This document shows, in pieces, positions 1-9,413 of a stretch of DNA of 64,000 nucleotides. Positions within the stretch are counted from its first letter, which is position 1; every line of letters begins with the position of its first letter. The stretch spans positions 62,001 to 126,000 of the forward strand of contig NZ_JAGPXX010000010.1 in assembly GCF_018070345.1 (NCBI RefSeq), in the 5' to 3' direction. The DNA is from Streptomyces sp. F63 (lineage in GTDB: Bacteria > Actinomycetota > Actinomycetes > Streptomycetales > Streptomycetaceae). Made by a program: the position numbers and the translations under genes. The notes under the pieces were generated by a model. That model did not search any database. It saw only the letters and a program-made list of their open reading frames with translations, and was not told where the DNA came from.

Positions 1-662
1 GCACGATGGACTGCGGGAAATCGACCCTCGCCCTGCAGATCGAGCACAACCGGTCGGCGCGCGGCCTCCAGGGCCTGATCTTCACCCGGGACGACCGGGC
101 CGGGGAGGGCAAGCTGTCCTCCCGGCTGGGACTGGTCACCGAGGCCATCGAGGCGGCCGCGGACCTCGACCTCTACGCCCATCTCGTCGGCCATCTCTCC
201 GGGGGCGGCCGTGCGGACTACGTGATCGCCGACGAGGCGCAGTTCCTCGCCCCCGCCCAGGTCGACCAACTCGCCCGTGTCGTCGACGATCTGGACCTCG
301 ACGTCTTCGCCTTCGGCATCACGACCGACTTCCGCTCCAAGCTCTTCCCCGGCTCGCAGCGGCTGGTCGAACTCGCCGACCGCATCGAGACCCTGCAGGT
401 GGAGGCGCTCTGCTGGTGCGGCGCCCGGGCCACCCACAACGCCCGCACGGTCGGCGGTGAGATGGTCGTCGAAGGCGCGCAGGTCGTGGTCGGGGACGTC
501 GGCCTGTCCGGAGGCGAGACCGGATACGAGGTGCTGTGCCGCCGCCACCACCGGCGACGGATGACCTCGGCCGCGGCCCGCGCCGCCGCGCTCTCACCGG
601 ACGTCCTCCCCGTCGACCGCGGGGAACGGGCCGCCGTCAGCGGGCCGTCCGCAGCAGATTGA
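1..662 (+). CDS. tdk: Thymidine kinase, 5' end cut by window edge
   Basis: This is a TK1-type thymidine kinase, which phosphorylates thymidine to dTMP with ATP in the cytosolic salvage pathway. The visible part opens inside the P-loop: T-M-D-C-G-K-S-T is read from base 3, so the true start lies a few codons left of the window. DEAQFL is the Walker B/base motif of the family. A zinc site is suggested by CWC near residue 139 and a late Cys in CRRHH. The tail after that Cys is Arg/Ala-rich and looks like the usual variable end. The last 26 bases overlap the 3' end of the convergent VOC gene. The identity is safe; only the N-terminus is missing. Confidence 0.93.
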   Translation, partial: TMDCGKSTLALQIEHNRSARGLQGLIFTRDDRAGEGKLSSRLGLVTEAIEAAADLDLYAHLVGHLSGGGRADYVIADEAQFLAPAQVDQLARVVDDLDLDVFAFGITTDFRSKLFPGSQRLVELADRIETLQVEALCWCGARATHNARTVGGEMVVEGAQVVVGDVGLSGGETGYEVLCRRHHRRRMTSAAARAAALSPDVLPVDRGERAAVSGPSAAD

Positions 663-1398
663 AGACCGCGCCCTCGGGGTCGGCGACCGTGGCCACCCGC
701 CCGAACGGCAGGTCGTGCGGCGGGGCCAGCAGTCTGCCGCCCAGACCGGTCGCCCGGCGCGCGTCGGCGTCCGGATCGGCCGACTCGAAGTACGTCATCC
801 AGCGCGGTCCGCGGCTCCGGACCGGCTCCTCGCCCAGCTCCCGCACACTGGCCACCGGCTTGCCGTCCAGGGACAGCGTGATCTCCTCCGGGCCGTTGGC
901 CGTGCTCTCGTAGCCGAAGACCGCCTCGTAGAACTTCGCGGCCGCCAAGTCCTGCTGCTGCAGGTCGTTCCAGGTCTGGGTGCCCGGCTCACCGGAAGCC
1001 TGCGCTCCGGCCAGGGCCAGTCCCTGCCAGATCCCGAAGACCGCGCCGAACGGGTCCGAGGCGATCGCCAGCCGCCCCGCGTCCCCGGCGTCCAGCGGGC
1101 CGACGGCGACCGTGCCGCCGCAGGCGCGGATCAGCTCGGCGGTCGCGTCCGCGTCGTCCGTGGCCAGATACGTGGTCCAGGCCACCGGCAGCTCACGCCC
1201 GCCCGACAGCTCGCCCACCCCGGCGACCTCGCGTCCGTCCAGCTGGGCGCGGACGTACGGCCCGAGCTGCCGGGGCGCGGGCACGAAGGTCCAGCCGAAC
1301 AGGGCTCCGTAGAACTCCTGGGTCGCCGCCAGGTTGTGTGCCATCAGGCTCACCCAGCAGGGCGTCCCCGGTGTACGCGGCGTGGCTGCCTCGGTCAT
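637..1398 (-). CDS. VOC-family (glyoxalase/bleomycin-resistance fold) protein, two domains
   Basis: The product is a 253-residue protein with two vicinal-oxygen-chelate domains. Residues about 12-125 begin WVSLMAHNLAATQEFYGALFGW, and residues about 135-250 begin with a second W-N-D-L-Q copy followed by AAKFYEAVFGY. Both halves end in the family signature DPFGAVFGIWQ or DPEGAVFNLL. Such proteins act as metal-dependent lyases, dioxygenases or drug-binding proteins, and the substrate cannot be read here. The ATG at 1398 is used. A GTG at 1404, closer to the GAGGAG ribosome site, would add two residues. It runs convergent to tdk with a 26-base overlap and divergent from the sulfurtransferase gene. 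Confidence 0.85.
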   Translation of the reverse strand: MTEAATPRTPGTPCWVSLMAHNLAATQEFYGALFGWTFVPAPRQLGPYVRAQLDGREVAGVGELSGGRELPVAWTTYLATDDADATAELIRACGGTVAVGPLDAGDAGRLAIASDPFGAVFGIWQGLALAGAQASGEPGTQTWNDLQQQDLAAAKFYEAVFGYESTANGPEEITLSLDGKPVASVRELGEEPVRSRGPRWMTYFESADPDADARRATGLGGRLLAPPHDLPFGRVATVADPEGAVFNLLRTAR

Positions 1399-1672
1399 CG
1401 TCACTGTTCTCCTCGGGCCTCTCGGGGCGGCGTTCGGATCCGGGCGGGGGCGGGCGCGCGCCGTCGCGGTGGGAGGCGCCCGGCCACATGCTTGCACCAG
1501 CTGCCGCGCCGAGGGAGACGGCCGCGCCGCGTTCCATGGCTTTGGGGTCAAGGATGCCCACTTTGCCGTTGCGTATCCGTACCGATGATCCGGCTGTCCG
1601 ACAACTGCCCGCCGTACGGCTGGTTTCCGGGGTCCGCACGCTGCGCGGCCGGGACTGCGCAAAGATGGCCGC

Positions 1673-2509
1673 ATGGACACCCTCATCACCGCATCCGAAC
1701 TGGCCCGGGAAGCAGCGGGCGGGCGGCCGCCGGTCGTGCTCGACGTGCGCTGGGAACTGGGCGGCCCACCCGGCCGGCAGGCGTACGAGGAGGGGCACGT
1801 CCCCGGCGCGGTCTTCGTGGACCTGGAGGCCGACCTCGCCGGACCCGCCGGAAGCGGCGGACGGCATCCGCTGCCGGATCCGGCCGTGTTCGGGGCCGCG
1901 ATGCGCCGGGCCGGCGTCTCCTCCGAGCGGCCGGTCGTGGTGTACGACGATGCGCAGGGCTGGGGCGCGGCCCGCGCGTGGTGGCTGCTCCGCTGGGCCG
2001 GGCACCCGTCGGTCCGTGTGCTCGACGGCGGTCTGCGGGCCTGGCGGGAGAACGGCGGTCCGCTGGAGACGGCCGAACCCGCCCCGCCCGAGGGCGCGTT
2101 CGCGCCCGTCCCGGGCGGTCTGCCGGTGCTGGGCCCCGACGAGGCCGCCGAACTGGCCCGCAAGGGAGTGCTGCTGGACGCGCGTGCGGCGGAGCGCTAC
2201 CGCGGCGAGGTGGAGCCGATCGACCCGGTGGCGGGCCACATCCCGGGCGCGCTGTCCGCCCCGACGGCCGGCAACCTCACCGCCGAGGGCCGGTTCCGCC
2301 CGGCGCGCGAACTCGCCGAGCGCTTCGCCGCCCTCGGGGTCCGCGGTGACGCACCCGTGGGCGTGTACTGCGGCTCCGGAGTCTCGGCGGCGCAGGAGGT
2401 GATCGCGCTGGAACTGGCGGGCATTCCGGCGGCCCTGTACGCCGGCTCCTGGAGCGAGTGGTCCGCCGACCCGGACCGCCCGGTCGCCACGGGCGCCGAC
2501 CCGGGCTGA
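1673..2509 (+). CDS. Sulfurtransferase with two rhodanese domains
   Basis: This is a 278-residue rhodanese or 3-mercaptopyruvate sulfurtransferase, moving sulfane sulfur to thiophilic acceptors. The N-terminal rhodanese domain (about 7-125) has the Cys-less structural form. The C-terminal domain (about 150-272) carries the active loop CGSGVSA with nucleophile Cys233. The CGSG(V)(S/T)A loop is closer to mercaptopyruvate sulfurtransferases (CGSGVTA) than to thiosulfate rhodanese (CRKGVTA). The ATG at 1673 lies 6 bases after an AAAGAT box and has no convincing ribosome site, so the transcript may be leaderless. It faces sepH; the 62-base gap holds a short tandem repeat of GACCCGGGCT units. Confidence 0.9.
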   Translation: MDTLITASELAREAAGGRPPVVLDVRWELGGPPGRQAYEEGHVPGAVFVDLEADLAGPAGSGGRHPLPDPAVFGAAMRRAGVSSERPVVVYDDAQGWGAARAWWLLRWAGHPSVRVLDGGLRAWRENGGPLETAEPAPPEGAFAPVPGGLPVLGPDEAAELARKGVLLDARAAERYRGEVEPIDPVAGHIPGALSAPTAGNLTAEGRFRPARELAERFAALGVRGDAPVGVYCGSGVSAAQEVIALELAGIPAALYAGSWSEWSADPDRPVATGADPG

Positions 2510-2571
2510 CCCGGGCTGACCCGGCCCCTGGACCGGATCCGCTCCGTACGCGCGAACGCCCGGTGGTCCGG

Positions 2572-3645
2572 CTACTCCTGCTTCTTGCGGCGCGTGCCGA
2601 AGACGATCTCGTCCCAGCTCGGCACGGCCGCGCGGCGGCCCGGACGGACGCCGTCCGCCTCCGCCTGCCGGTCCGTGGTGCCGGTGAGCCGGTCCCGGTG
2701 CCCGGCCACGGCGCGCGGCATCAGCACGTCGGCGTACGCCGAACCCGCGCTCGCCGCGGCGGCGGGCGGGGCCGCGGGCTCCTCGGCGGCCGCCGGCTCG
2801 TCGTCCGGCGGGCCGTCGGCGGGCTCGGCCCGGGACGGCGAGGTCTGCTCCGGTACGACGAGGTCTCCCCGGAAGCTGGGCACCGCCTCCAGCAGGCTGG
2901 TCAGCGAGTCGCGGTCGCGGCTCTCCCGCTCGGCGGGTTCCTCGGACTCGGACCGGGCCGACAGCGCCCGGTCCGGCCGCTCCGAGCGGTCGATCGGGAC
3001 GGTGCGGTCCATCGGCCGGTCCCGGGGCAGCCGGGCGATCCGGGGGACGAACGGAATGCTCGGCTCGGGGGTGTCGTCCGTGTCCCCGATCAGCGAGCGC
3101 GCCTCGTCGTCCACCGCCTGCACCAGCCGGCGCGGGGGGTCGTACGTCCAGCTCGCGGAGTGCGGTTCACCGGCGACCCGGTAGACGAGCAGCACCTCCC
3201 AGGTGCCGTCGTCGCGCCGCCAGGAGTCCCACTGGGCGGTGTCCTTCTCCGCCCCGCGCAGCATCAGCCGCTCCGCGACGGCCTCGCCGAGCTGGGGTCC
3301 GGTGTTCTCGCCCGGGCGGCGGACCGGGGTCTTGCGGGCCCGCTCGGCCATGAAGGCGCGCTCGGCGAGCACCGGGCCCTCGAAGCGGCGCACGCGCTCC
3401 ACGGGGATGCCGGCGAGCTGCGCGACCTCCTCGGCGGAGGCTCCCGCCCTTATGCGTGCCTGGATGTCCCGGGGGCGGAGGTGGCTCTCGACCTCGATCT
3501 CGATCTGGCCCAGCCGGGCACGGTCGTTCCGCACGGCGGCGCGCAGCCGCTCGTCGATCGGAAGGGTGTATTCCGTGCTGTCCGCAGCCTTCAGCACCAG
3601 CCGTGTGCCGTCGTTGCTGACGGCCACGACACGCAGTTCGGGCAT
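2572..3645 (-). CDS. sepH: SepH, FtsZ-activating cell division protein
   Basis: SepH is an actinobacterial division protein that binds FtsZ, stimulates its GTPase and helps Z-ring assembly during sporulation. The 357-residue product begins MPELRVVAVSNDGTRLVL, the conserved DUF3071 start, and includes a helix-turn-helix-like segment (AEEVAQLAGIPVERVRRFEGP, near residues 70-90). A long acidic, disordered middle follows. The conserved C-terminal motif ends WDEIVFGTRRKKQE. The start at 3645 is preceded by GGAGGT at good spacing; longer in-frame starts run into non-coding-looking sequence. The gene is alone on its strand between the sulfurtransferase and the lactone oxidase genes, as in S. coelicolor (SCO5855). 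Confidence 0.92.
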   Translation of the reverse strand: MPELRVVAVSNDGTRLVLKAADSTEYTLPIDERLRAAVRNDRARLGQIEIEVESHLRPRDIQARIRAGASAEEVAQLAGIPVERVRRFEGPVLAERAFMAERARKTPVRRPGENTGPQLGEAVAERLMLRGAEKDTAQWDSWRRDDGTWEVLLVYRVAGEPHSASWTYDPPRRLVQAVDDEARSLIGDTDDTPEPSIPFVPRIARLPRDRPMDRTVPIDRSERPDRALSARSESEEPAERESRDRDSLTSLLEAVPSFRGDLVVPEQTSPSRAEPADGPPDDEPAAAEEPAAPPAAAASAGSAYADVLMPRAVAGHRDRLTGTTDRQAEADGVRPGRRAAVPSWDEIVFGTRRKKQE

Positions 3646-4232
3646 GGGGACCTCCCGGGTGGTGCCTGCCGACGTCACGTGCGTCGCTGCTTCCGCTAGA
3701 CGAGTGTGGCCTGCCCGGGTGCAGCCTGCCACAGCATTGCCGAGTTGCCCGGCGTGTCGGGCCCGGGGCCTTCTCCGCCGTTGTGACGCGGTAACCCAAA
3801 TGTCACGATGTGTGACCGCGCCGTCCGTCCCATGCACCCTACCCAGGTCCTGCCACGACTGCGTCGGTCCGAACCCTGCTCCGGGCCGCTTTCGCAGCTC
3901 CGGGCAGCCTGGCGGGGAGCCGGAGCCAGGATTGGCCACAGTACTCCATTCAGCCCACCCGGGTGGACTGGCGCGCCGCCGACTTCCGTCCACGGGCCGG
4001 GATCGGCCGGGGCGTCGATAACCCCGGCGGAAGGAGTTTCACGGAATCTCCTGATGCGGAGCAATCCACTCCGTTCGTCGAGTCCCACCGGCGTCGCGGC
4101 CCCACCGGGGGTGCGGTGGACGGAGAGTGACGGGGGGCCGGCCCCGGCGGGCGGCAACCGCCGCGGCCGCCGGGCCCGTACATCCGACCGAAGGAGCAGA
4201 AAGCGGTACGCGCGGACGCCCCGGCGCCCCGG
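3646..4232. other. Intergenic region upstream of sepH
   Basis: These 587 bases lie between the sepH start and the stop of the lactone-oxidase gene. I see no convincing gene. The stretch nearest sepH is presumably its promoter and leader. A short dyad GTCAC-N5-GTGAC occurs around 3802-3816. Reading frames across the region have poor third-position bias and no family resemblance. Confidence 0.5.
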
Positions 4233-5543
4233 TCAGTCGCCCAGGACCCGCCGCAGATACGGGTTGCCGAACACCCGCTCCGGGTCGAGCCGGTCGCGCA
4301 GCGCCGTGAACTCGCCGAAACGCGGGTACACGGAGGCGAGTTGCCCCGCGTCGCGGCTGTGCAGCTTCCCCCAGTGCGGACGTCCCTCATGCGCCGTCAT
4401 GATCCGCTCGACCTCCGAGAAGTACCGCCGGTACGGGGTGCCCCGGTACAGATGCACGGCGAGGTAGACGCTGTCCCGGCCGGAGGCGGTGGAGAGCGTG
4501 ATGTCGTCGGCCGGCGCGGTGCGCACCTCGACGGGGAAGCCGACGCGCAGGCCGGACCGTTCGATGAGAGCCTTCACCTCGCGCAGCGCCGCGGTGCCCG
4601 CCGCGCGGGGGACCGCGTACTCCATCTCCACGAAGCGGACCCGGCGCGGGCAGGTGAACACCTTGTACGGGATGTCGGTATAGGTGCGGGCGGACAGCGC
4701 GCGGCCGGTGATCCGGGCCAGCCGCGGTATCGCGGCGGGCACGGCCCGTCCCGCCGAACAGACCAGCTGGAAGGCACCGTTGGAGAGCAGCTCGTCGTCG
4801 ACCCAGCCGCTGACCCGCCCGAGCGGGGCGGGGGGACCGGCGCTGCGGTTGTTCCGCTTGGTGTTGCAGTGCTCCGTGTGCGGGAACCAGTAGAACTCGA
4901 AGTGCTCGTTCTCCTGCGTCAGTTGGTCGAACTCGGAGAGCACCCGGCCCAGCGGCATCGGTTCCTCGCGGGCGGTCAGCAGGAAGAGCGGTTCGACGGC
5001 GAAGGTGAGGGCCGTGACGATCCCCAGCGCGCCGAGGCCTATCCGGGCGGAGGCGAAGACCTCGGGATTCTCCTCGCGGGAGCAGTGCAGCACCGAGCCG
5101 TCGGCGGTGACCAGTTCCAGGGCGGCGAGCTGGGCCGACAGGGATCCCGAGTCCCGCCCGGTGCCGTGCGTCCCGGTGCTGGTGGCGCCGGCGGCGGTCT
5201 GCGCCATGATGTCGCCCATGTTCGTCAGCGACAGGCCCGCGCCGGCCAGCGTCTGATTGAGCTGCCACAGCGGGGTGCCCGCCGCGACGGTGACCGTTCC
5301 CGCGTCCCGGTCGATCCGCCGGACCCCGGTCAGCCGGTCGGGGCGGAGGAGCACGCCGTCGGTGGCCGCGGCGGCGGTGAAGGAGTGGCCGGTACCGACG
5401 GCCTTCACCGGTATGCCCTCCTCGGCCGCCGCCTTGACGGTCCGGGCCACCTCGTCCGTGGTCGCGGGGGCGAGGGAGCGCAGCGGCCGCGCGGCCACCG
5501 TCCCCGCCCAGTTACGCCACGCGCCGCCGGTCTTCTGCGTCAT
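4233..5543 (-). CDS. FAD-linked oxidase of the D-arabinono-1,4-lactone / L-gulonolactone oxidase family
   Basis: This 436-residue VAO-type flavoprotein has an N-terminal FAD-binding PCMH domain (about 15-180) and a C-terminal ALO domain. GTGHSF near residue 50 is the flavin-binding, potentially covalent His site. GATSTGTHGTG near 118 contacts the pyrophosphate. HWGK near residue 395 corresponds to the HWxK active-site motif of aldonolactone oxidases. The enzyme should oxidise a sugar lactone or alditol with oxygen as acceptor; the exact substrate is unknown. Its start lies 32 bases inside the upstream MFS gene, so the two are probably co-transcribed and translationally coupled. That makes a sugar-derived substrate or product for the transporter plausible. 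Confidence 0.85.
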   Translation of the reverse strand: MTQKTGGAWRNWAGTVAARPLRSLAPATTDEVARTVKAAAEEGIPVKAVGTGHSFTAAAATDGVLLRPDRLTGVRRIDRDAGTVTVAAGTPLWQLNQTLAGAGLSLTNMGDIMAQTAAGATSTGTHGTGRDSGSLSAQLAALELVTADGSVLHCSREENPEVFASARIGLGALGIVTALTFAVEPLFLLTAREEPMPLGRVLSEFDQLTQENEHFEFYWFPHTEHCNTKRNNRSAGPPAPLGRVSGWVDDELLSNGAFQLVCSAGRAVPAAIPRLARITGRALSARTYTDIPYKVFTCPRRVRFVEMEYAVPRAAGTAALREVKALIERSGLRVGFPVEVRTAPADDITLSTASGRDSVYLAVHLYRGTPYRRYFSEVERIMTAHEGRPHWGKLHSRDAGQLASVYPRFGEFTALRDRLDPERVFGNPYLRRVLGD

Positions 5544-6747
5544 GAACTCCCACTCTCTCCCGCCGCGGAGCCGGCCGGAGCCGGCGGTATCCCAGGGATG
5601 CCACCACTGCCGCGAGAAGTCCAGCCCCGGCGGGTACCGAGTATCCGGCCCCGGCGCCCGCCGCGTCGACCACCCGGCCGCCGAGGGCCGCCCCGCCGGC
5701 GATGCCGAGCTGCACTCCGGTGCTCGTCCAGGTCATGCCCTCGGTCAGCCGCGCCGCGGGGACGTGCTGCGCGACCAGGGCCATGGTGGTGACCGCCGTG
5801 GGCGCGATCGTCATGCCGGCGAAGAAGAGGGCCGCGGCCAGCGCGGCCAGATTCCCGGCGAGCAGGAGGGGCAGCGCGCAGAGGGCCATCGCCCACACCC
5901 CGAGCAGCCACCGCCGGGCCGGCGGGCCCCTGAGGTCCAGCAGCCCGAACACCCAGGCGGCCAGCCCCGACCCCAGGGCGTACACCGCCAGGACGGGCCC
6001 GGCCAGCGCCGGGCGGCCGGCCTCCTCCGCGAACGCCACCGTCACCACGTCGACGGAGCTGAAGATCGCGCCGCAGGCGCCGAACGTCAGCACGAGCACC
6101 CGCAGGCCGGGGGAGCGGAGCGCCGACCCCCCGGCGTGCTGCTCGCGGGGGTGCGGCACGGGCTCGGTGGCGCGCTGAGCGGTCAGCCAGAGGACGCCCG
6201 AGACGAGGAACACCAGGGCGGCCAGCGGCCCCGCCTCCGGGAACCACTGGGTGGACAGGCCGATGGAGATCAGCGGTCCCAGGACGAAGCAGATCTCGTC
6301 GACCAGCGACTCCCAGGAGTAGGCCGTGTGCAGTTTCCGCGGCTCCTCCCGGTGGAGCGCGGCCCAGCGGGAGCGGACCATCGAGCCGAGGTGCGGCACA
6401 CAGCCGGCGCCGGCGGCGAAGACGAACAGCGTCCAGGAGGGCAGTCCCTGGCGGGCGCTCACCAGCAGCCCCGTCACGGCCGTCACCGCGCCGAGCAGGG
6501 CGGGGCGCAGCACGCGGCGCTGGCCGTACCGGTCGACCAGCCGCGACATCCGCGGCGACAGACAGGCGGAGGAGAGGGCCAGCGTCGCGGCGACCGCTCC
6601 CGCCAGCCCGTAGCGGCCCGTCAGCCGGGAGATCATCGTGACGACGCCGATGGCCAGCATGGCCGCGGGCATCCGCCCCAGCAGGCCGGCCGCGGAGAAG
6701 GCCCTGGTGCCGGGGCGCGCGAAGATCTCGCGGTAGGGACTGGGCAC
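5512..6747 (-). CDS. MFS transporter
   Basis: The product is a 411-residue major facilitator with about twelve hydrophobic segments and the loop 2-3 motif A variant [19 protein letters not shown] near residues 64-82. It probably exports a small molecule by proton antiport; no substrate can be assigned. The GTG at 6747 is the first good start and is followed by a short cytoplasmic N-terminus ([12 protein letters not shown]). The 3' end overlaps the start of the ALO-type oxidase gene by 32 bases on the same strand. The Pro/Arg-rich tail after the last membrane segment is typical of actinobacterial members. It is divergent from hemH. Confidence 0.85.
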   Translation of the reverse strand: MPSPYREIFARPGTRAFSAAGLLGRMPAAMLAIGVVTMISRLTGRYGLAGAVAATLALSSACLSPRMSRLVDRYGQRRVLRPALLGAVTAVTGLLVSARQGLPSWTLFVFAAGAGCVPHLGSMVRSRWAALHREEPRKLHTAYSWESLVDEICFVLGPLISIGLSTQWFPEAGPLAALVFLVSGVLWLTAQRATEPVPHPREQHAGGSALRSPGLRVLVLTFGACGAIFSSVDVVTVAFAEEAGRPALAGPVLAVYALGSGLAAWVFGLLDLRGPPARRWLLGVWAMALCALPLLLAGNLAALAAALFFAGMTIAPTAVTTMALVAQHVPAARLTEGMTWTSTGVQLGIAGGAALGGRVVDAAGAGAGYSVPAGAGLLAAVVASLGYRRLRPAPRRERVGVHDAEDRRRVA

Positions 6748-6863
6748 GGACGGCTCCGGCGGGGACCTGGCAGCGGGAGAGGGCGCTCCAGCCTACGGCC
6801 GTCCGGAACCGCGGCGCCCGGGTATTTTCCCGGCCACCGGTGGCGGGTGGCAGGATCGGCGGC

Positions 6864-8003
6864 ATGTCCGATCAGTCAGTCCCCGATCCCTACGACGCCC
6901 TGCTGCTCCTCTCCTTCGGCGGCCCCGAGGGGCCGGACGACGTGGTGCCCTTCCTGGAGAACGTCACCCGCGGCCGGGGGATCCCCCGCGAGCGGCTGGA
7001 GGAAGTGGGGCAGCACTACTTCCTCTTCGGGGGCGTGAGCCCCATCAACGACCAGAACCGCGAGCTGCTCGCCGCGCTCCGGCGGGAGTTCGCGGAACAC
7101 GGCCCGGACCTCCCCGTGTACTGGGGCAACCGCAACTGGGCGCCCTACCTCACGGACACCCTGCGGGAGATGGCCGCCGCCGGGCACCGCCGCATCCTGA
7201 CCCTCGCCACCAGCGCCTACGCCTCGTACTCCGGCTGCCGCCAGTACCGCGAGAACCTCGCGGCGTCGCTCGCGGCCCTGGAGGCGGAGGGCCTGCCGCT
7301 GCCGCGGATCGACAAGCTCCGCCACTACTTCAACCATCCCGGCTTCGTCGAGCCCATGACCGAGGCGGCGCTCTCGGCGCTGGCCGGGCTGCCGGAGGAG
7401 GTGCGGGAGGGCGCCCATCTGGCGTTCACCACGCACTCCGTCCCCACGGCCTCGGCCGACACCTCCGGGCCTCCCGAGGGCCACGGCGACGGCGGCGCGT
7501 ACGTCGCGCAGCACCTGGACGTGGCCCGGACGATCGCCGCCGCGGTGCGCGCCGCGGACGGTGTGGAGCGGCCGTGGCGGCTCGTCTACCAGTCGCGCAG
7601 CGGCGCCCCGCACATCCCCTGGCTGGAGCCGGACGTCTGCGACCACCTGGAGGAGCTGCACGGAGCGGGCGCGTCCGCGGCCGTCATGGTCCCCATCGGC
7701 TTCGTCTCCGACCACATGGAGGTCATCTACGACCTCGACACGGAGGCCATGGCGAAGGCCACCGCGCTGGACCTGCCGGTGGCCCGGGCGGGCACCGTCG
7801 GCGCCGACCCGCGCTTCGTGGCCGGCATCCGGGAGCTCGTCCTGGAGCGCGCGGCCGCCGAGCGCGGCGAGGAGGTGCGGCGCCGCGCGCTGGGCACCCT
7901 CGGCGCGAGCCACGACCTCTGCCCGGTGGGCTGCTGCCCCGGCCGGGCGCCGAAGCCCGCCGCGGCCGGCGCGGACGACCCGTACGCGGGAGCCGTGCGA
8001 TGA
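6864..8003 (+). CDS. hemH: Ferrochelatase (coproporphyrin ferrochelatase, HemH/CpfC)
   Basis: The enzyme inserts ferrous iron into the porphyrin; actinobacteria use coproporphyrin III in the coproporphyrin-dependent haem route. The 379-residue protein starts [20 protein letters not shown], the family N-terminus. It has THSVP (metal-binding His) near residue 193 and YQSRSG followed by WLEPDV near 243-262. The C-terminal CPVGCC cluster, with an earlier Cys in SGCRQY, matches the [2Fe-2S] ligands of actinobacterial ferrochelatases. The ATG at 6864 gives the conserved start although its ribosome site is weak. The stop overlaps the next gene in ATGA, so translation of the phosphatase is probably coupled. 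Confidence 0.95.
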   Translation: MSDQSVPDPYDALLLLSFGGPEGPDDVVPFLENVTRGRGIPRERLEEVGQHYFLFGGVSPINDQNRELLAALRREFAEHGPDLPVYWGNRNWAPYLTDTLREMAAAGHRRILTLATSAYASYSGCRQYRENLAASLAALEAEGLPLPRIDKLRHYFNHPGFVEPMTEAALSALAGLPEEVREGAHLAFTTHSVPTASADTSGPPEGHGDGGAYVAQHLDVARTIAAAVRAADGVERPWRLVYQSRSGAPHIPWLEPDVCDHLEELHGAGASAAVMVPIGFVSDHMEVIYDLDTEAMAKATALDLPVARAGTVGADPRFVAGIRELVLERAAAERGEEVRRRALGTLGASHDLCPVGCCPGRAPKPAAAGADDPYAGAVR

Positions 8004-8833
8004 GCGCCCGGGAGACGGACCTCGGAGCGCTGGGCCGGGAGCTGCTGCCGGTCGCCCTGGAGGCCGCCGAGCGCGCCGGGACGCTGCTGCGCGACAGCCG
8101 CCCGGACGATCTCGGCGTGGCCGCCACCAAGTCCAGCGCCATCGACGTGGTCACCGAGATGGACCTCGCCTCGGAGAAGCTGATCAGGGATTTCCTCGCG
8201 GAGCGGCGGCCGGACGACGGCCTCCTCGGCGAGGAGGGCGCGGACACCGCGGGCAGCAGCGGGGTCCGCTGGATCGTCGACCCGATCGACGGCACGGTCA
8301 ACTACCTCTACGGGCGGCCCGACTGGGCGGTGAGCATCGCCGCCGAGGCCGGCGGGGAGACGGTGGTCGGCGTGGTGGCGGCACCGGTGCGGGGCGAGAC
8401 CTCGCGGGCCGTGCTGGGCGGCGGGGCGTACCGGGGGGAGCGGCGGCTGCGCTGCAATCCCGCGCCGCCGCTGGAGCGGGCCCTCGTCGGCACCGGCTTC
8501 GGCTATGTCCGCGAGCGCAAGATCGGGCAGGCCGCGGTCCTTCGCGCGCTGGTCCCGGACCTGCGGGACGTCCGGCGCTCCGGGTCCGCGGCGATCGACC
8601 TCTGCGACGTGGCGGCGGGCCGGCTCGACGGCTACTACGAGCGCGGGCTGAACCCGTGGGACTACGCCGCGGGCGAGCTGATCGCCCGGGAGGCCGGAGC
8701 GGTCACCGGCGGGCGGCCGGGGCAGCCGCTCTCCGGCGAGCTCGCCGTGGCCGCCCCGCCGGGGCTCTTCGAGGCGCTGCGCGGCCGGCTGGAGGAACTG
8801 GGCGCCTGGCACGACGACCACCCCGCCGGCTGA
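8000..8833 (+). CDS. Inositol-monophosphatase-family phosphatase
   Basis: This 277-residue magnesium-dependent phosphatase belongs to the FIG/IMPase superfamily. GEEG near residue 75, the metal-binding signature [10 protein letters not shown] near 94-103, and [14 protein letters not shown] near 222-235 supply the three metal sites. Family members hydrolyse inositol-1-phosphate, histidinol phosphate, fructose-1,6-bisphosphate or PAP, and the sequence alone does not decide. Being translationally coupled to ferrochelatase is a conserved Streptomyces arrangement but does not reveal the substrate. A strong terminator hairpin follows 47 bases downstream. Confidence 0.88.
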   Translation: MSARETDLGALGRELLPVALEAAERAGTLLRDSRPDDLGVAATKSSAIDVVTEMDLASEKLIRDFLAERRPDDGLLGEEGADTAGSSGVRWIVDPIDGTVNYLYGRPDWAVSIAAEAGGETVVGVVAAPVRGETSRAVLGGGAYRGERRLRCNPAPPLERALVGTGFGYVRERKIGQAAVLRALVPDLRDVRRSGSAAIDLCDVAAGRLDGYYERGLNPWDYAAGELIAREAGAVTGGRPGQPLSGELAVAAPPGLFEALRGRLEELGAWHDDHPAG

Positions 8834-8879
8834 GCGGGCCGCCCACGCCGAAGCGGCTCGCGCACCGCGGGCAGACGAA

Positions 8880-8917
8880 GGGCGCCCCGGTACCGGGTGA
8901 ACGGTACCGGGGCGCCC
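8880..8917. terminator. 15-bp perfect hairpin, bidirectional terminator
   Basis: GGGCGCCCCGGTACC (8880-8894), an 8-base loop and its exact reverse complement (8903-8917) lie between the convergent phosphatase gene and the small gene at 8938. There is no T-tract, as is usual in Streptomyces. The position suggests termination from both sides. Confidence 0.85.
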
Positions 8918-8937
8918 CTGGCTGTGACCGGGCCGGC

Positions 8938-9111
8938 TCAGGCGCTCAGCGCGCCGACCTCCACGCCGTGCTCGGCTGCGAGGCGGCGAAGATCGTCCAG
9001 TTCCGCCAGCTCCACCTCCACGAGGAAGTCGTCGCCCGTCTCCCGAGCGCGCGTCAGGTCGGACTCGGTGCTCTGTATACGCTGCAGAAGTCCTGCGGTG
9101 AACGCGTCCAT
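8938..9111 (-). CDS. Small conserved-looking protein, 57 residues
   Basis: The product is acidic and helical (starts MDAFTAGLLQRIQSTESD, ends HGVEVGALSA) with heptad-like Leu/Ile spacing, suggesting a short coiled coil. I do not recognise a family. The ATG at 9111 has GAGGGGG seven bases upstream. A second possible start at 9240 also has a good site (GGGGAGG) and would give 100 residues; the extra part keeps moderate GC bias at third positions but contains a Pro/Arg-rich stretch that looks like leader sequence. The gene is divergent from cutRS, so the 9112-9413 gap holds two promoters if the short start is right. Confidence 0.6.
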   Translation of the reverse strand: MDAFTAGLLQRIQSTESDLTRARETGDDFLVEVELAELDDLRRLAAEHGVEVGALSA

Positions 9112-9413
9112 GGTTGCGCCCCCTCGTCGTGGGTCGATGGCACGGGGGTGTGCCGACGGTGGGTTGATCACGCACCGCTTCTCTGCGGGGGACAGCAGGT
9201 CGTGGCATGCCACGTACAGGGCGTGATCTCGGATGTGCATTCGTCCTCCCCAGCCCGGACCTCAGAGAAACCTCAAACGCGATAAGAATCCTGATTCTCC
9301 CGATCCGGTGATCTCTTACCGCCGGTTTACGGCCGGCGGGGGCAGGATGGGGAGGATCACCCGAACAGCGTCCGGCCTGCTCACGGGCCGCGGGACAGGG
9401 AAGGGAACATGCC